64,000 nt of DNA from Thiodiazotropha sp050305975 (GCA_050305975.1 JBNLGI010000188.1:1-64000), one strand, 5' to 3'. Counted from the stretch's first letter, positions 45,603 through 55,698 are shown. Translations and numbers: made by a program. The notes: a model not told the origin generated them from the letters alone.

Positions 45603-46922
45603 ATGCAGATCTATCTGGTTGGCGGCGCCATCCGCGACAAGCTCTTGGGACGGCCGGTGAAGGAGCGGGACTACCTGGTGACCGGCGCCAGCGTGGAGCA
45701 GATGCTGGCGCTGGGCTACCGGCAGGTCGGCCGCGACTTCCCGGTCTTTCTGCATCCGCAGACTCATGAGGAGTACGCCCTGGCCAGGACGCGCAGAGCG
45801 GGTATCGCATCGGGGCGCCCCCATGCCGATCCCGCGGTATCCCTGGAGCAGGATCTGGCGCGCCGGGACCTGACCATCAATGCCATTGCCGAGTCCTCCC
45901 GCGGCGAGCTTATCGACCCCTTCGGCGGCGTGGAGGACCTGAAACGCCGGGTCTTGCGCCATGTCTCACCGGCTTTTGCCGAGGATCCTGTCCGGGTCTT
46001 GCGGGTGGCTCGCTTGATGGCCCGTTATGCCGATCTGGGATTCAGCGTCGCTGAGGAGACCCTGTCACTGATGCAGCAGTTGGTCGATGAGGGGCGCCTC
46101 GACCGGTTGGTGCCGGAGCGGCTGTGGCAGGAGCTGATCGGTGCACTGGGCACCGCTAACCCCAAACCCTTCTTCGAGACCTTGCGCCGGTGCGGCGCCC
46201 TGGCCCGGATCCTGCCCGAGATCGATGCCCTGTTCGGTGTGCCGCAGCCGACCCATTGGCACCCGGAGGTCGATTGCGGAGTGCATACCCTGATGGCGCT
46301 GGGTGTGGCCTGCGAACTGAGCGAATCCCTGGAGGTGCGTTTCGCCACCCTCACCCATGACCTGGGCAAGGCCAATACCCCCGCGCACATTCTGCCGAGC
46401 CACTATGGACATGAGGAGCGGGGCACACGCCGAATCGATCGATTGTGCCGGCGGCTCAAGGTGCCGAACCGGTTTCGCGAGCTGGCCCTGAGCTGCGCCC
46501 GTTATCACGGTTACACCCACAGGCTCTACACGCTGCGGGCGAAAACGGTGATCAAGTTGCTGATGGGACTGGATGCCTTCCGCCGACCGCAGCGGCTGCG
46601 GCAGTTTCTGTTGGTGTGTGAGGCCGACTACCGGGGGCGGCAGGGTTTTCATGCCCGCGCCTATCCCCAGGCCGACGACCTCTGGCGCCTGTATGAGGCT
46701 GCGCGCGGGGTCAGTCTGGGCGACGCGGCGGCGGCCGACAGCGGTTGGTTGCGGGGACAGGCGATTCAGCGTGCGCGGCTGCGTCGTGTCGCCGCCGCGC
46801 TGGCGGAGCTGGCGGTCCGCTCCGGATCAGCCGCTGAGACGGTCGAAGATGCGGAAACCGGCGACATAGGTGCCGATGGCGGAGCCCAGGGTGCTGAGAA
46901 AGAAGATCAGCAGGGTGCGTGA
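45603..46922 (+). CDS. cca: Multifunctional CCA tRNA nucleotidyltransferase
   Basis: A 439-residue enzyme adding CCA to tRNA 3' ends. The nucleotidyltransferase domain has IYLVGGAIRDKLLGRPVKER followed by DYLV; the first acidic residue is Glu21 rather than the usual Asp, the second is Asp23. RRDLTINAIA and FAEDPVRVLRVARLMARY follow. A C-terminal HD phosphohydrolase domain contains HTLMALGVACELSESLEV and THDLGKANTPAHILPSHYGH. The last 32 codons overlap the convergent TraB gene by 96 bases and read as a low-complexity tail (AETVEDAETGDIGADGGAQG). Confidence 0.93.
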   Translation: MQIYLVGGAIRDKLLGRPVKERDYLVTGASVEQMLALGYRQVGRDFPVFLHPQTHEEYALARTRRAGIASGRPHADPAVSLEQDLARRDLTINAIAESSRGELIDPFGGVEDLKRRVLRHVSPAFAEDPVRVLRVARLMARYADLGFSVAEETLSLMQQLVDEGRLDRLVPERLWQELIGALGTANPKPFFETLRRCGALARILPEIDALFGVPQPTHWHPEVDCGVHTLMALGVACELSESLEVRFATLTHDLGKANTPAHILPSHYGHEERGTRRIDRLCRRLKVPNRFRELALSCARYHGYTHRLYTLRAKTVIKLLMGLDAFRRPQRLRQFLLVCEADYRGRQGFHARAYPQADDLWRLYEAARGVSLGDAAAADSGWLRGQAIQRARLRRVAAALAELAVRSGSAAETVEDAETGDIGADGGAQGAEKEDQQGA

Positions 46923-48023
46923 GACCCGGTTGCGCCACCAGCCGAGAAGCCGGGTGGTGTCGTTGCGCAGCCGGCCGAAGTCGGCCACGGTCGGCTTGCG
47001 CAGGAAGATCTCGGCCGCGGCGGTCACCATGCCGGCTCCGACCGTCGGATTCAGCGAGGTGATGGGGGCGGCCAGAAAGGCGGTCAACACGGTCAAGGGG
47101 TGGGCCGCAGCCAGTAGCGCGCCAAGGGCGGAGAGACCGCCGTTGATCACCACCCAGTCGAACACCAGTTCCCAGCCGAGACCGGGATTGCGGCGAAAAC
47201 CGATGACGAAGCCGGTCAGCACCAGGGCCACGATGAGCCAGGGGATCAGTTTGGGCCAGCGGCTGGGACGCGGCAGGCGGTCGAGCTGTTCGATCACCTC
47301 GCCGGGGGTTCCCGTTGGGCTCTCCAGGTAACGGGCGATGCCGTTGAGATGGCCGGCGCCGACCACCGCCAACAGATTTTCATGACCTTGCTGCTCGATC
47401 TCCTGCAGCAGGCGGGAGGCCATGTAGCGGTCGCGTTCGTCGATCAGGGGCAGGTAGAGATCCTGGCGGTCTTCGGCGAATTCGGCAAAGGTGGTCTCCA
47501 GGATATCGCCCTCCTTGAGGTGCTCGATCTCCGCTTCCGAGACCTCTTCGCGGGAGACGATGGCGCCGATCAGTCCGGCAAACAGACCAAACCGTTTCCA
47601 CCAGGCCAGGTTACCGGCGACCCGTTTCAAGGTGACGCTGATCTCGCGATCGATCAGCAGCAGGGGGCGGTGGGACTCCTGAGCGAGCCTTATCGCCTCG
47701 CGCTGCTCGGCGCCCGGTTCGATGCCGAACTGCTCGGCCAGACGCTGTTGATAGGCGCCCAGGGCCAGGCTGGCCATGACCATCAGCACGCGCCGCTCGC
47801 GGACCACCTTGAGCAGATCCATTCTCGCCAGGTCGTCCGGATTGAGCAGGGCGTTGTAGCGGCTGGGGCAGAGCTCGACGGCGACGGCATCGTAGTCACC
47901 GCTCTCGAGCAGGTGTTTGACCTGCTCCGCGCTGGCGCGGGAGACATGGGCGGTACCCAGCAGGGTGATGCGGCTCTCGCCGATGCGGATCTCGCGCTGG
48001 GGTTCCTGGGCTGGTTGAGGCAT
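46827..48023 (-). CDS. TraB/PrgY family membrane protein
   Basis: A 398-residue protein of the TraB family, related to the pheromone shutdown protein TraB/PrgY and to the Tiki/GumN fold. The N-terminal part has ITLLGTAHVSRASAEQVKHL, VAVELCPSRYNAL, LIDREISVTLKR and VVGAGHLNGIARYLE with the conserved catalytic-like residues of the fold. The C-terminal part has about four membrane helices. Start at 48023; a frame reading from 48245 is not supported. It overlaps cca tail to tail. Confidence 0.87.
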   Translation of the reverse strand: MPQPAQEPQREIRIGESRITLLGTAHVSRASAEQVKHLLESGDYDAVAVELCPSRYNALLNPDDLARMDLLKVVRERRVLMVMASLALGAYQQRLAEQFGIEPGAEQREAIRLAQESHRPLLLIDREISVTLKRVAGNLAWWKRFGLFAGLIGAIVSREEVSEAEIEHLKEGDILETTFAEFAEDRQDLYLPLIDERDRYMASRLLQEIEQQGHENLLAVVGAGHLNGIARYLESPTGTPGEVIEQLDRLPRPSRWPKLIPWLIVALVLTGFVIGFRRNPGLGWELVFDWVVINGGLSALGALLAAAHPLTVLTAFLAAPITSLNPTVGAGMVTAAAEIFLRKPTVADFGRLRNDTTRLLGWWRNRVSRTLLIFFLSTLGSAIGTYVAGFRIFDRLSG

Positions 48024-48270
48024 TTCTTCAGATGTCTGGTCGTTATTGAAGGCTGTGCATTCTATCAGCCTATGCCGGAAAAATGCCGGGAAACCGCCGG
48101 GGTTTGTGAAAATCTTCTGAAAATCAACCAGGCTGCGGGGCGTCTCGGTTACACTATGGGGGATTGAATACCGGCAGTTGTCGGATGTAATGACCACGTG
48201 GCTGTCGTCCCCGGGTCCCGGGCCTCGAGACAGATGGCAGGCCACAACCTAACCAGGAACTTAGGTATAG

Positions 48271-48879
48271 ATGAACAAAGATATCGTTTGGCACAATGCC
48301 ACCGTCACCCGCGAGCGTCGGGAGAAGCAGAACAAACATCGGGCCAAGCTGCTCTGGTTCACCGGTCTCTCCGGATCGGGAAAATCCACCCTGGCGCACG
48401 CCTTGGAGGAGGAGCTGCATCAGCGGGGTTGCCGAACCTATGTCTTCGACGGGGACAATGTGCGCCACGGCCTCTGCCGCGACCTCGGATTTACGGTCGA
48501 GGACCGGACCGAGAATATCCGTCGTATCGGCGAGATGGCCAAGTTGTTTGTCGATGCCGGGGTGATTGCGCTGACCGCCTTCATTTCGCCCATACGTGAG
48601 GACCGGGAACGGGCGCGGGGCCTCTTTCCCCATGGCGACTTCATCGAGGTCTACGTGAAGTGCTCCCTCGAAGCCTGCGAAGCGCGGGATGTCAAAGGGC
48701 TCTACAAAAAAGCGCGTGCCGGCGAGATACCCCATTTCACCGGGATCTCGTCACCCTACGAACCACCGTCGAATCCGGAGATCACCATCGATACGGAAGC
48801 CCGGGAGGTGGAGGCGTGTGTGACCGAAATGATCGGGATCCTGGAAGAGCGGGGCGTGATTCCGACCAATGTGGTATAG
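48271..48879 (+). CDS. cysC: Adenylylsulfate kinase
   Basis: A 202-residue APS kinase making PAPS. It has the P-loop LLWFTGLSGSGKSTLAHALE, FDGDNVRHGLCRDLGFTVED with conserved Asp and Arg residues, then ISPIREDRERARGLF and KGLYKKARAGEIPHFTGIS. It is free-standing, not fused to an ATP sulfurylase domain. Assimilatory sulfate use or PAPS-dependent sulfation is implied; partners are not in this window. Confidence 0.95.
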   Translation: MNKDIVWHNATVTRERREKQNKHRAKLLWFTGLSGSGKSTLAHALEEELHQRGCRTYVFDGDNVRHGLCRDLGFTVEDRTENIRRIGEMAKLFVDAGVIALTAFISPIREDRERARGLFPHGDFIEVYVKCSLEACEARDVKGLYKKARAGEIPHFTGISSPYEPPSNPEITIDTEAREVEACVTEMIGILEERGVIPTNVV

Positions 48880-49001
48880 GACACCGACGTATCGCCCGTA
48901 TGGGTCGTGTTCGATCTTTCGCGAGGCCGCCTGAATTCGCCAGCGGGTGGAGCGCCATTACATATCGATGGATACCGGGCAATCAGCTTGAGGAGAAAGA
49001 A

Positions 49002-49406
49002 GTGATCACTCGTTTTCTTGTCGGATTTCTATTGATCTTCCTGCTATCAGGTTGTCAGACCCTGAGTGAGCGCAAGCAGGCCGACGCCCTGCAGGAGGTG
49101 TTGCGAAATTACGGCGGCGTCGTACGCTGGGGTTCGCTCGATCAGCTGCGCCGTTTCAAGCGGCCAGAGACCGAGACCAGGAGCGAGCCGGTACCGGAGG
49201 CCTCCGCGCAGATTCGCGTCACTCACTACGAAGTGGTTCAGGGGCCCGCCATGGTCGACGGCGACAAAGCGATTCAAACAGCGCTGATCCAATATGTCTT
49301 CGTCGATTCGCAGGTGGTCAAGGAGGTGGTGGATCAGCAGACCTGGGAGTACGACGCGGAGCAGGAGAGCTGGTACCTGATCAGTCCCCTTCCAAGCCTT
49401 AAATAG
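49002..49406 (+). CDS. Small predicted lipoprotein
   Basis: A 134-residue protein with a lipoprotein signal (ITRFLVGFLLIFLLSGCQTL, lipobox LSGC). The mature part starts with a helix (SERKQADALQEVLRNYGGVV) and has a beta-rich end (RVTHYEVVQGPAMVDGDKAI, WEYDAEQESWYLISPLP). GTG start, AGGAG six bases upstream. A much longer frame from 48660 overlaps cysC and is a shadow. Function unknown; 11 bases before the AI-2E family gene. Confidence 0.82.
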   Translation: MITRFLVGFLLIFLLSGCQTLSERKQADALQEVLRNYGGVVRWGSLDQLRRFKRPETETRSEPVPEASAQIRVTHYEVVQGPAMVDGDKAIQTALIQYVFVDSQVVKEVVDQQTWEYDAEQESWYLISPLPSLK

Positions 49407-49417
49407 GAGGGCTTGCC

Positions 49418-50461
49418 ATGGACGACAAACACCAGCTGCTGACTCCGGCCGTCCGCCTGCTCCTCTCGCTTGCGGCCTTTGTCGTCATCGTGGCCGGAAT
49501 GCGGGCGGCGGAAGCGCTGCTGGTACCCTTCCTGCTCTCGCTGTTCATCGCGGTCATCGCCGCCGCACCGCTGTTCTATCTCAAACAGAAAGGCGTCCCG
49601 GGCGGGGTCGCCATGCTGATCGTCATCGCCATGATCGTCGTCATCGGGCTGCTGATCGGCTGGATGATCGGCGGTTCGCTGCACGACTTCACCGTCAACC
49701 TGCCGAAGTACCAGGAGCGGCTGTCGGGTCAAAGCGTCAGGTTGGTTGAGTGGCTGCGCGGTCTGGGCCTGCAGCTCGATCAAGAGGCGATCAAGACGAT
49801 CATCGACCCCGGTAAGGCGATGGCCATGGCGGGACAGGTGATCAGCGGTCTCGGCAATGTGCTGGCACAGGCGGTGCTGATCCTGATTACCGTGATCTTC
49901 ATGTTGATGGAGGCCTCGGCCTTCCAGAACAAACTGCATGCCATCGCGGACGATCCCGAGGCCTCCGTGGAGCGGGTGGAGGCGATCACCTCCAGCATCA
50001 AGCGCTATATGACGATCAAGACCAGCACCAGTCTGCTGACCGGTGTTCTGATCAGTCTCTGGCTATGGGTGCTGGGCGTGGACTATCCCGTGCTCTGGGG
50101 TGTGGTCGCCTTCCTCTTCAACTACGTGCCCAATATCGGCTCGATCATCGCCGCCGTGCCGGCGGTGCTGCTGGCGCTGGTGCAGGCGGACGTCTCGACC
50201 GCCGTCTGGACCGCGGTCGGTTACCTGGTGATGAACAATCTGGTCGGCAACATGATCGAACCCCGCTTCATGGGTTCGGGGCTAGGCCTGTCGCCCCTGG
50301 TGGTCTTCATTTCGTTGGTGTTCTGGGGGTGGATCCTGGGGCCGGTGGGGATGTTTCTCTCCGTCCCTCTGACCATGACGTTGAAGATCTTCCTCGACAG
50401 CTATGAAGCAAGCCGTCGCATCGGGCTGCTGTTGGGAGGCAGTGTACAGAAGTTGGAATAG
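49418..50461 (+). CDS. AI-2E family transporter
   Basis: A 347-residue membrane protein of the AI-2E (PerM/TqsA) family with about eight helices. The conserved region is near NLVGNMIEPRFMGSGLGLSP and FWGWILGPVGMFLSVPLTM. It may export autoinducer-2 or act as another small-molecule or ion exporter; family roles vary. AGGAGG lies nine bases before the ATG. Confidence 0.88.
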   Translation: MDDKHQLLTPAVRLLLSLAAFVVIVAGMRAAEALLVPFLLSLFIAVIAAAPLFYLKQKGVPGGVAMLIVIAMIVVIGLLIGWMIGGSLHDFTVNLPKYQERLSGQSVRLVEWLRGLGLQLDQEAIKTIIDPGKAMAMAGQVISGLGNVLAQAVLILITVIFMLMEASAFQNKLHAIADDPEASVERVEAITSSIKRYMTIKTSTSLLTGVLISLWLWVLGVDYPVLWGVVAFLFNYVPNIGSIIAAVPAVLLALVQADVSTAVWTAVGYLVMNNLVGNMIEPRFMGSGLGLSPLVVFISLVFWGWILGPVGMFLSVPLTMTLKIFLDSYEASRRIGLLLGGSVQKLE

Positions 50462-50851
50462 TTTCGCCTGATTGCTTCACCCAGCAGCTTGTGAAAGCAA
50501 CTTGCCCGGCGCTTCGTGACGTTTTGTTGTTTACGAACTGTCGGAAAAGTTAACAAGTCTTTTATGCTGTCAAATAGTCCAAGAATGAAGGACATACCAC
50601 ACACTTGCCTCGCGTCATATCTTCCTTAGCCTTTGAATCCGCTTGTCTGGCCTGTCGGCTTACCTTACAGCGAGTATTCACAATGAAATACCTTGATAGA
50701 GTAAGTTGGTGAAACCTGCTGGAATTTTAATTCTGGTATATAAAATGCCATTGCTATTCTGCATCTTTGAAAATGTTTAGACCAAGGAGGTGAGTTTTAA
50801 TATTTGATTACTTTTTGCCACAAATGTACGAAATCAAACAAGGAGCGTGTG
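50462..50851. other. Gap between the AI-2E gene and PEP-CTERM gene 2
   Basis: About 390 bases without a gene. A sigma-54-like site stands at 50734. A second strong ribosome-type site, AAGGAGGTGA (50784-50793), precedes an in-frame TTG at 50804, so a longer start or a small leader could be translated. Confidence 0.5.
50734..50749 (+). promoter_or_regulatory. Sigma-54-like promoter of PEP-CTERM gene 2
   Basis: TGGTATATAAAATGCC: TGGTAT and ATGC sit with the exact -24/-12 spacing. The -12 part is weaker than at the first PEP-CTERM gene, but the TGGTAT element is identical. Confidence 0.42.
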
Positions 50852-51454
50852 ATGAAAAAATTGATATCACTTCTCGTGTTGTGCCTTGGGTTTCTATCGG
50901 CTTCTCATGCAGGATTGGTGACAAAAGGGGCTACCTGGAGCACCTCAATTGGAGGTAATGGCCATACGTATTATTTGGTGGAGTTTCCGTATTACAGCTG
51001 GGATGACGCAACAAACGATCTATTCGCAACCGTTGGCCCAGGGTATCACTTGGCAACGATCACAAGCCAGGATGAGCAGGACTTCTTGCTAGACCATCTC
51101 CTTTACAGCTCCAGCCCCAACGTTGACTATTTTGGTGAGTACTGGCTAGGAGGCTATCAATTTCCAGTAAATACTCCCGGCAAATACGATAACTGGGTAT
51201 GGGTGACAGGCGAGGCATGGAGCTACACCAACTGGTTACCGTTTGAGCCTAATGACCAGGGCGGTCCAGGCTTAGAGCAGCACCTTGGAATCAAGTATTT
51301 CCCAAGCTATTCCGGATGGAATGATGAAGGCTACTACGAGAATATCCAAGGATACATCGTGGAAAGTGTTCCTGAGCCATCCAGCTTCATTCTCATGGCT
51401 GCAGGCTTGGCTGGGCTTGGTGTTGCCAGCCGGAAGCGGCACAAACAGAACTAA
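50852..51454 (+). CDS. PEP-CTERM protein 2 with a C-type lectin domain
   Basis: A 200-residue secreted protein. A signal peptide (KKLISLLVLCLGFLSASHA) precedes a C-type lectin fold: GYHLATITSQDEQDFLLDHL, YWLGGYQ, then an EPN motif in WLPFEPND and a WND motif in SGWNDEGYYENIQGYIVE, the calcium and mannose-type sugar residues. The C-terminus is VPEPSSFILMAAGLAGLGVA plus a basic tail, a standard PEP-CTERM signal. ATG 50852 has AAGGAG six bases upstream. It would bind sugar at the cell surface or in exopolysaccharide. Confidence 0.9.
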   Translation: MKKLISLLVLCLGFLSASHAGLVTKGATWSTSIGGNGHTYYLVEFPYYSWDDATNDLFATVGPGYHLATITSQDEQDFLLDHLLYSSSPNVDYFGEYWLGGYQFPVNTPGKYDNWVWVTGEAWSYTNWLPFEPNDQGGPGLEQHLGIKYFPSYSGWNDEGYYENIQGYIVESVPEPSSFILMAAGLAGLGVASRKRHKQN

Positions 51455-51927
51455 CGACATAAAGCTGTTTGCACTAACCCCGCTAACAGCGGGGTTTGTC
51501 GTTTGGGTGATGAGCGTATGGCAGCTATCTGTACATCGGAATCCGGAATCTTTCCCTGAATAAGAACTGCGGTGACTTTCGGGGTTTGATGCACTTCTCA
51601 ATCTCCCTGCTGGCGTATTAGAGCCGTCCATAAAGGTGCGGCATATCAGCATGGAGATTGTTCACGATGAAACGGTTTTTGCGGACAATTTCTATCTCGC
51701 GTTGAGATGATGGTGTTGTAGTTGGGTGATAGGGGCGTGGTATTAGCGGAAGAGTTCGAGCTGATTCGTGCCTCTGAGCCTTGCGTCCGCTTGATGAGGG
51801 ATTCAAAAGTGGCTGTTGCGTGCCGGACTGACGATGCAATCACGTCTAATGGCGCTCACCCCAGCTTGCAGGTGATGACGGCAGTAACCGGAATCATCAC
51901 TAAAGATGAGCCAGAACTTTTGTCCAT
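51455..51927. other. Region without supported genes downstream of PEP-CTERM gene 2
   Basis: About 470 bases. After the terminator at 51476 I see only short frames without ribosome sites or resemblance. It may be decayed sequence, but no parent gene is recognised. Confidence 0.45.
51476..51498 (+). terminator. Terminator after PEP-CTERM gene 2
   Basis: AACCCCGCT and AGCGGGGTT form a perfect nine-base stem with a three-base loop and TTTGTCGTTT after it. 21 bases after the stop. Confidence 0.78.
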
Positions 51928-53187
51928 TTAACTGTGCAAAAGGGATTCGGCCCGTGCAATCTTCTCTTCCGCCTTGTCGAGTATCTTGAGGCTGAGTTTT
52001 GGGGTGAGTTCGCCGATATCGAACTTCTTCAGCGCAGGCACCTGATCCAGCGTCGGCAGGTGGGCCATCTCCGGTTTGCCGATGAAGGTATGCAGCTGGG
52101 CGATGATGACCAGGTCAGCGTAGTCCGCCTTGCCTTCATGGACGCGCAGCCAATGCTCCGCCTCTTCGGCTACCTGGATCAGGTCTTCGATAAATCCCCA
52201 GTTGCGCAGAATGGCGCTGCCGATACGGCCGCGCATGTCCGTCATCACCTGTTCGAGCTTCTCGTCGTCGTTGGCCACTTCGGGGAAACGCTCGGCATAA
52301 CTGAGGATGGCCACATTTCCGATATCGTGCAGCAATCCGGCCAACAGCGCATGCTCCGGATTGAATTCGCCGGTGATCTTGGCCAGTACATAGCTGACTG
52401 CGCTCACCTTGACGCTGTGTTCCCACAGCTTCCGCATGTGCTGTTTCAATACCGAAGAGCGGGTTTTGAAAAGCTCCCGCAGGGCAAAGGTCAGCACCAG
52501 CTTGTGGGTGGTGTCCGCTCCGAGGCGGATGATCGCGGCGGCGCAGGAGTCGACGGGGGTGACCCCGGCATAGAGGGGGCTGTTGGCGGCGCGGATCAGT
52601 TTGGCGGTGATCACCGGATCGGTCTGGATGACATTGGCCAGTTTTCGTGCGTTGGTGTTCTCGTCGCGCATGGCGCGGCCGAGCCGCACGGCCACGTCAG
52701 GCAGGCTGGGCAGAATCAGCTGGTCCTGCTCCAGATCCTGCAGCAGCGCGTGGGAGAGATTGTTCTCCGTCGCGGTCTGGTCGTATGGACCGGACTCTGG
52801 AGGCAACTCGGTGGCGGTAATGCCTTCAGCATCGCCGCCCATGAGTCCGTTCAGAAGATCACCGTCGATCATCAGGTAGTCGACCGTGGTGATCGCTTCC
52901 ACGGTGTAGCGACGTGGAATCAGATTGGCGACAGGCGAGTTGAACTGCGAAGTGCTGTTGTCGATCTCGGTCACCCTGCCATCGGTCGAGGTGAGGCGCA
53001 GGCGTCCCTCCAGCAGATAGAGACTGAAGCGGGCGGTATCCCCCTCCTGGATCAGGGTCGTACCCTTGCCGGCGGAGTGGATCTGCAGTGAGCGGGCCAG
53101 CAGCTCTCGCTGAACATCGTCGAGCCGGTCGAGCGGCTGATAGGTCTTCAATGTCTCCGGCGTGGGATGCCTATACTGTTCGTTCAT
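51928..53187 (-). CDS. Cyclic-nucleotide-binding-like and HDOD domain protein
   Basis: A 419-residue signalling protein. Residues about 25-130 form a cNMP-binding-like domain (LQIHSAGKGTTLIQEGDTAR). Residues about 150-380 form an HDOD domain with LPSLPDVAVRLGRAMRD, VIQTDPVITAKLIRAANSPL and LLAGLLHDIGNVAIL. HDOD proteins regulate motility, stress or c-di-GMP pathways without catalysis. Start at 53187 follows GGAGG eight bases upstream; a longer frame is not supported. It lies 16 bases after the dehydrogenase gene. Confidence 0.88.
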   Translation of the reverse strand: MNEQYRHPTPETLKTYQPLDRLDDVQRELLARSLQIHSAGKGTTLIQEGDTARFSLYLLEGRLRLTSTDGRVTEIDNSTSQFNSPVANLIPRRYTVEAITTVDYLMIDGDLLNGLMGGDAEGITATELPPESGPYDQTATENNLSHALLQDLEQDQLILPSLPDVAVRLGRAMRDENTNARKLANVIQTDPVITAKLIRAANSPLYAGVTPVDSCAAAIIRLGADTTHKLVLTFALRELFKTRSSVLKQHMRKLWEHSVKVSAVSYVLAKITGEFNPEHALLAGLLHDIGNVAILSYAERFPEVANDDEKLEQVMTDMRGRIGSAILRNWGFIEDLIQVAEEAEHWLRVHEGKADYADLVIIAQLHTFIGKPEMAHLPTLDQVPALKKFDIGELTPKLSLKILDKAEEKIARAESLLHS

Positions 53188-53203
53188 AGTGCACCTCCTT
53201 TCC

Positions 53204-54172
<969 letters not shown>

Positions 54173-54207
54173 GAACTTATCGTTTTTCTCCAGTCAGGGT
54201 TGAGGGG

Positions 54208-54681
54208 ATGTTTCACGTCGTACTCTACGAACCGGAGATCCCGCCCAATACGGGAAACATCATACGCCTATGCGCCAATAGTGGCAGCAAATTGCATCTG
54301 ATTCACCCCCTCGGATTCCAATTGGACGACAAACGGCTGCGCCGGGCCGGGCTCGACTATCACGAGTGGGCCGAGGTCTCGGAACACCTCTCGCTGGAGG
54401 CGTTCGAGAAAGCCGTCAAGCCGCCGCGGTTGTTTGCCTGTTCGACGCGGGGGCGTCGCTGCTATACGGAGGTCGACTATCGGCCGGGAGATGCGCTGTT
54501 GTTCGGGCCGGAGACGCGGGGGCTGCCGCAAGCGCTACTCGAGCGGCTGCCGGCGGAGCACCGTTTGCGCATACCCATGCTGCCGAACAGCCGCAGTCTC
54601 AATCTGTCGAACGCCGCCGCTCTGATGGTCTACGAGGCCTGGCGGCAGCAGGGATTCGCCGGCGCGGCTGCAGGCCTCTGA
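54208..54681 (+). CDS. trmL: tRNA (cytidine(34)-2'-O)-methyltransferase
   Basis: A 157-residue SPOUT methyltransferase acting on the wobble base of tRNA-Leu. The knot motifs are EPEIPPNTGNIIRLCANSG, LLFGPETRGLP and IPMLPNSRSLNLSNAAALMV. Typical length. It lies 12 bases from the convergent gpsA stop. In E. coli trmL belongs to the same secB-gpsA neighbourhood. Confidence 0.95.
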   Translation: MFHVVLYEPEIPPNTGNIIRLCANSGSKLHLIHPLGFQLDDKRLRRAGLDYHEWAEVSEHLSLEAFEKAVKPPRLFACSTRGRRCYTEVDYRPGDALLFGPETRGLPQALLERLPAEHRLRIPMLPNSRSLNLSNAAALMVYEAWRQQGFAGAAAGL

Positions 54682-54693
54682 GCGGACAGGTCG

Positions 54694-55698
54694 TCAGAGC
54701 CCCTCCGGCTTCTGGCTGCGTTCGAGCAGGTTGTGCACCGCCGTTTCCGGTGGGAGCGCTTCATAGAGTACGGCATGAACCTGTTCCGAGATCGGCATCT
54801 CCACGCCGTGGCGCTGGGACAGCTTATAGACCTCCTGCGCCGTGTGGACGCCCTCCACCTCCTGGCCGATACGCTGTCTCGCCTGTTCGATGGAGAGGCC
54901 CTCGGCCAGCGCCAATCCCATGCGGCGGTTGCGCGACTGATTGTCGGTGCAGGTGAGTACCAGGTCGCCGAGGCCGGCCAGGCCCATGAAGGTCTCCTGC
55001 CTGCCGCCCAGCTCGATTCCCAGACGCATGATCTCGGTCAGGCCCCGGGTGATCAGCGCGGCCCGGGTGTTGGCGCCGAAGCCGAGGCCATCGGCGATAC
55101 CGGCGGCGATGGCCAGCACGTTCTTGCTCGCGCCCCCCACCTGCACGCCGATCAGGTCGTCGCTGGTGTAGGCGCGGAACCAGGGGGAGTGCAGCAGTTC
55201 GGCCATGCGAGTGGCGTGGCGTTGAGTGGAGGCGGCGACCGTGATGGCGGTGGGCAGTCCACGGGCCACCTCACCGGCGAAGGTGGGGCCGGAAATGACG
55301 GCGAGATCCCGCTGCGGCAGGAGTTCGCTCGCCACCTCGGAGAGCAGCCGCTGGCTGCCGGGCTCGAAGCCCTTGGTGGCCCAGGTGATGCCGGGGCGGT
55401 CGCTGATGAGGGGGGCGAGCTGCCCGCAGACGGCGCGAAAGGCGTGACTGGGAACCACGATCAGGACTTCGTCGGCATCCTTCAGGGCGCGACCGAGATC
55501 GGCCTCGGGACGGACGTTGTCGGGTAGCGGGACCCCGGGCAGAAACGTCTTGTTTTCCCGATCCCGGTTCAGCGCCTCGATCTCGGCCTCCAGGTGGCCC
55601 CAGAGGCGGACGTCTAGCCCGTTCTTTCCCAGCAGGATCGCGAGGGCGGTACCCCAGGAACCGGTGCCGAGTACCGCGATGGAGTCTTTTCCCGCCAC
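54694..55698 (-). CDS. gpsA: Glycerol-3-phosphate dehydrogenase (NAD(P)+)
   Basis: A 334-residue enzyme making glycerol-3-phosphate for phospholipids. It has the Rossmann motif VLGTGSWGTALAILLGKNG, ISGPTFAGEVARGLPTAITV, the catalytic Lys in GGASKNVLAIAAGIADGL and GLAGLGDLVLTCTDNQSRNR. GTG start; its first base overlaps the secB stop. Usual partner of secB. Confidence 0.96.
   Translation of the reverse strand: MAGKDSIAVLGTGSWGTALAILLGKNGLDVRLWGHLEAEIEALNRDRENKTFLPGVPLPDNVRPEADLGRALKDADEVLIVVPSHAFRAVCGQLAPLISDRPGITWATKGFEPGSQRLLSEVASELLPQRDLAVISGPTFAGEVARGLPTAITVAASTQRHATRMAELLHSPWFRAYTSDDLIGVQVGGASKNVLAIAAGIADGLGFGANTRAALITRGLTEIMRLGIELGGRQETFMGLAGLGDLVLTCTDNQSRNRRMGLALAEGLSIEQARQRIGQEVEGVHTAQEVYKLSQRHGVEMPISEQVHAVLYEALPPETAVHNLLERSQKPEGL

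Noticed and set aside
48660..49406. A 248-residue frame starting inside cysC
   Set aside because: Only the part from GTG 49002 has a signal peptide and ribosome site; the first part shadows cysC.
51722..51931. A 69-residue frame in the gap after PEP-CTERM gene 2
   Set aside because: No ribosome site, no resemblance to a known protein.
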